DNA of 64,000 bases from Theropithecus gelada (Eukaryota > Chordata > Mammalia > Primates > Cercopithecidae). A program made the position numbers and the translations under genes. Below, piece by piece: positions 58,226-64,000 of this stretch. The stretch is from assembly GCF_003255815.1 (NCBI RefSeq), contig NC_037670.1, positions 58,972,724 to 59,036,723 on the forward strand. The letters run 5' to 3'. Below the pieces are notes generated by a model, which was not told the origin of the DNA, made no database searches, and saw only the letters and a program-made list of their open reading frames with translations. Positions within the stretch are counted from its first letter, which is position 1. Each line of letters opens with the position of its first letter.

Positions 58226-59244
58226 GAAGTCTACTCCAGTGAAAATAAAGGAAGCTTGGTAAAAAATGACTCATCCTAAATTGCTCATTCTTTGCTGAAG
58301 GTTTTCCTAATTCCATTTACCTTCCACACCCCTTACATTATCTTATAAGAATGTCTTATAAGACATTATCTTATACTGTCTGCCTGTCTTATAAGAATGT
58401 CAATTCTGGGGTTAAGATGTCCAATTCCTTTCCATGGCAAACCATGGTCCACTGGTAAAGCTTTAGAATCACAGTAACCAAGGTTTACATCTTTGCTATG
58501 ACATCCATGAGTCTGCAACCTCAGGGAAGTTACTTAGGCCTTAAAACCTGAGTTGTCTCAATTTACATAAGAATAATTACATAACGATAATAATTACAGA
58601 GATTAAACAAGAAAACACACATGAACATTTTGCTCAGTATGTTGTACAAAAAAAAAAGTAAAATAAGGGAGATTAACTATTATCATGAAACTATTATGAT
58701 GAACCCGTCAGTTTATTTCCAGAAAATTTTCACTTTGAAAGGCAACAAGCAGAAATCACAGAGAAAGGGACCTCCAGACAGTTCCAGAAGAGTAGTATTA
58801 CACAGATCAGATGCCTGGAATAAGTACAAAGCTGGTGACAAATACAAGATAAGAAGCTAAGACTTAGACAAATATGCAAGTGTCACACAATGAAGCTGAA
58901 TGCAAGATAATTCCCTGAAGCTGGGAACAAGACAGAGATGCCAATGGCTGGCTCCTAGAAGGTGTTGGCTGTATGACATATTTTGTGGTGGGTAGGCAGG
59001 TTATAAGACCAAACTTACCACGTATACAACACCATTGACTTTGAGGGTTAAAAAATATAAATATACTTTTACCAGACTCTCAGAAAAGTGCAGCAGCAAT
59101 GAGACATTTAAGCCTCTAAACCCCAACGCAGCTCTTGATGCCATTTGCTGTTTCCCAAACTGTGTTCTTCAGAGTCTCAGGACTCAACACAGGCATGTCA
59201 AGGACAAATATGAGCACAAGACACAACACACACATATTTAAGAA
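58226..59244. other. 1 kb unassigned
   Basis: A local reiteration of 'cttataagaatgtc' occurs at about 58341-58354 and 58388-58401, with an inverted piece ('cttataagacattatc') between. The rest is unassigned. Confidence 0.5.
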
Positions 59245-59253
59245 GAGCATCTT

Positions 59254-59596
59254 CAGGTCGGTCCCAGTGGCTCAAGTCTGTAATCCCAGCATTTTGGAAG
59301 GCTGATGGGAGACTATCACTTGAGGCCAGGAATTTGAGATCAGGATGGCAATATACTGAGATCCCATCTCTACAAAAAGTTTAAAACTAAGCCAGGCATG
59401 GTGGTGCGTGTCTGTAGGCCCTTCTACTCAGGAGGCTAAGGCAGGAGGATTGCTTGAGCTGGGGAGGTTCAGACTGCAGCGAGTCATGATCAAACCACTG
59501 CACTCCAGCACTCCAGCCTGGGCAACAGAGGGAGACCATGTCTCAACATATCTCAAAAAATAAAAAATTAAAAAAAGAAAGAAAGAAGGAAAAAAA
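59254..59596 (+). mobile_element. AluJ-like element
   Basis: Starts 'aggtcggtcccagtggctca'. AluJ-type 'gcttgaggccaggaatttg' is approximated by 'acttgaggccaggaatttga' at 59318. A 10-bp duplication is seen as 'gcactccagcactccagcct' at 59499-59518. It ends in an A-rich tail with (GAAA)n. 'agcatcttca' (59246-59255) versus 'agcattttca' (59598-59607) may be the TSD. Confidence 0.92.
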
Positions 59597-59607
59597 TAGC
59601 ATTTTCA

Positions 59608-60453
59608 TTGCAGATTTGGGTAAGCATATGCAAATATAAAGCAAAACCTTCCCACATTTGGCTTTTGAGTGCATCAAACTTCCAGATAGGTCTGTTATCA
59701 TATTTCTGATTGGTTTATTTGCATAAAAGAAAATTATATAGTCATCCTACCAACAAACGTGGTGGCCCTCTGACAGTTACTCTGCAATTTCTCTTCCCAG
59801 AATGCTGAGTCTTGGGTCACGTTTGTATTATACCTCAGCACCTATTGTCACACCTATTATATTTTTCTAATACAATATTTGAGAACAAAAAATAAGATTA
59901 TTTTTCAAAAATTACTAGTCCAAAATAAGTTTTATAATTTGAAATATTATGCCATGTTTTGTTTTTTTCTTAAACTTATTCTAAACTTTGCAATATGCCT
60001 TTTAAAAAAATATTAGTTGGGTATTTTGATCCTGACAATTAGTTTTTCTTGTGGTTGTTAATTTGAAAACACTGAGACATCCTGTTTCTTTAATCCCGCC
60101 ATCTATCACTATAACTTTAACATTTGCCTAATGTACTTAATATACTAATGTATTCAGAAAAGACATTAACAGATTTAAACCATTTTCTCAGGATTATTTT
60201 AAAATCTTAATAAAACCATTTTTCAAAAATCTTATAATTTATGAAAAGTTGGATTATTTTTCAAATTTCAAAAGAGGTGGGAAAGAAGAAAATAAGACCT
60301 ATCAGTAAAAATGTTTCAGTTTCAATAAAGGCAAGTCACATTTTCAATAAAAACTCAGAAAGAATGACAATAGATGTCCTTCTGAATGTTTTTCCTTCTT
60401 CTGCAATTTTACTAAAAACCAATGTATACTTTTTGAATCATTATATGTGTGTA

Positions 60454-60486
<33 letters not shown>

Positions 60487-60643
60487 ATTTCATTCTTTTA
60501 AGTAATTTAAGGAAAAACAATTTTAAATAAAGGAAAGCTAATGAAAACAATGTCACTCCCTAAGTTTACCTACTAATAAATTATCAAACTATGTTTCTTA
60601 AAATTTCCTCAGAAAATGAGTTTTCTTTATTCACAGCAGAAAT
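59608..60643. other. 1 kb unassigned with TG repeat
   Basis: AT-rich sequence with a (TG)n/(TATG)n microsatellite at 60445-60486. An 86-codon frame runs into the TG repeat and is not a gene. Confidence 0.55.
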
Positions 60644-60645
60644 GA

Positions 60646-60968
<323 letters not shown>

Positions 60969-61066
60969 GAAAGGAACAATTTCATTTACTAACAAGATTA
61001 ATGTCCAATGCTTGTCACATCTCAGTTTTTTCCCCAAATCAAACTTACAAATACCAGGCAAGCCTA

Positions 61067-63163
<2,097 letters not shown>

Positions 63164-63306
63164 CAGGCAGATAAAATGCAGAATGTCAGTTAAATTTGAA
63201 CTTCACAAAAATAACTTGTTTTAGTATAAGTGTCTCCCAAATAGTCTGTGTCATACAAAAAATTGTTATTCATCTGCTAATTATTTTTTGTTAAGTCTGG
63301 CAACCC
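63164..63306. mobile_element. Palindromic MITE-like DNA transposon, copy 2
   Basis: 'ggcagataaaatgcagaatg' near 63167, 'tcagttaaatttgaacttca' at 63186, 'ttagtataagtgtctcccaa' at 63221 and the right end 'taagtctggcaaccct' match the repeat seen at 56225-56388. The right arm is more decayed than in copy 1. Confidence 0.65.
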
Positions 63307-63321
63307 TACTCAAATAGATAT

Positions 63322-63791
63322 GATGGGAGGAAAAACTTTTCCTCTACCAACTCAGGTCTCAGTAGTCCGGAGGGCTGTGAATTCAACTGATGATAGATGG
63401 TTTAAGATGAGAACAATTTATTATGCATGAGGGTTTATTCAGGGGAAGAGGCTCCCTAAACAGCTAGGAATGAGGGTTTATATAACAGCTTAATATTGGA
63501 AATGGGGGTGGGATAGGACTCCCATAGCAAACAAATGAACTTTTAAGGGAACAGATGGAAGGTATGCAGTTTGTGATAATTTTTTTTAATACAATTTATC
63601 ATTCCAGTGCTAATGCTCAGTCTACTTCCCGGCTGGAATTTCCCTCGAGAGGGGATTTATGGCAGCGTCACTCTCAGAAGACTCTGCCTGTAGTCAGATA
63701 AGATAAGTTCAAAAGACTTCTTTCTGCATCTGCTCTATCTCCAAAGTCTTCATTTTACAATAATCTTTGCACCATTCTGAGGCCCTTCACA
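63322..63791 (-). mobile_element. ERV1-like solo LTR, antisense; family not resolved
   Basis: On the minus strand it starts 'tgtgaagggcctcagaatgg' (ends at 63791). It has a TATA-like 'gttatataaaccc' (plus-strand 63477-63489), an AATAAA ('cctgaataaaccctc', plus-strand about 63429-63443), and ends near 'gaaaagtttttcctccca'. The length of about 470 bp and this layout fit a gammaretrovirus-like LTR. No internal genes are present. Confidence 0.65.
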
Positions 63792-63814
63792 CACACGCTC
63801 TGGCAAACCTCTGG

Positions 63815-64000
63815 TTGAGCATATTGGTGTAATATTTTTGGAAGGTAATTTGGCACCATCTATACCATTATCTATTGATTCAACAATAAAGCTTCGTGAT
63901 ATTTATTGCACAAATGAATACACATGCCTTAAGAATGAGGCATTTCATTTTGGAATGCATATAGTATTACATTTTGTTTTGGAATAATAAACAACAAAAG
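63815..64000 (+). mobile_element. Old L1M fragment, runs off the window
   Basis: 'ttggtgtaatatttttggaa' at 63824-63843 and 'ggtaatttggcaccatctat' match the L1ME C-terminal region ('...ctttttggaaggcaatttggca'). A later 'gatatttattgcacaaatga' fits the same order. Diverged. Confidence 0.55.

Overview
The window reads as primate nuclear DNA, most likely from an Old World monkey. It is AT-rich, intergenic and made mostly of transposable elements. The best lineage evidence is two young-looking Alu copies on the minus strand (53733-54003 and 60659-60968). Their right monomer reads 'ccacctcgcccggctag' instead of the 'ccaccacgcccggctaat' usual in human AluY, and both also carry 'gaccttgtgatccgcccgt'. 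I associate this with cercopithecid AluYR-type copies; that is from memory and was not searched.

No protein-coding gene, rRNA, tRNA or CRISPR array could be supported. The longest open frames are remnants of LINE-1 ORF2, translations of Alus, or translations of simple repeats. No gene system and no undescribed machinery was found. What the window shows is a layered record of insertions.

Layout. 1-3.3 kb: two old L1M pieces, one carrying a 200-bp purine microsatellite. 3.3-4.1 kb: a MaLR LTR split by a younger LTR. 4.1-6.6 kb: no repeat recognised. 6.6-11.2 kb: L1M pieces on both strands and a solo LTR with a 62-bp tandem duplication. 11.2-15 kb: low-repeat sequence, two Alus and a TTCC microsatellite. 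15.06-25.07 kb: a near full-length L1PB-type element split by a 5'-inverted L1PA-type element and two Alus. 25-33 kb: sparse old L1, L2, MIR, an MLT1A-type LTR and Alus. 33-36.2 kb: an L1 holding an antisense L1 and an Alu. 36-49.4 kb: mostly unassigned sequence with two MER2 elements in opposite orientation, a CR1/L3 fragment, an AluY and L1M pieces. 49.4-52.7 kb: an internally deleted L1MA-type element with an Alu. 52.7-64 kb: the young Alus, two more LTRs, two copies of a palindromic DNA-transposon-like repeat, an L2 3' end and a last L1M fragment.

The genes do not work together because there are none. The useful content is relative chronology from nesting, target-site duplications (TSDs) and catalytic-motif decay. 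Subfamily names are from memory and are the least certain part of each entry; orientation, nesting and TSDs are read directly from the sequence.
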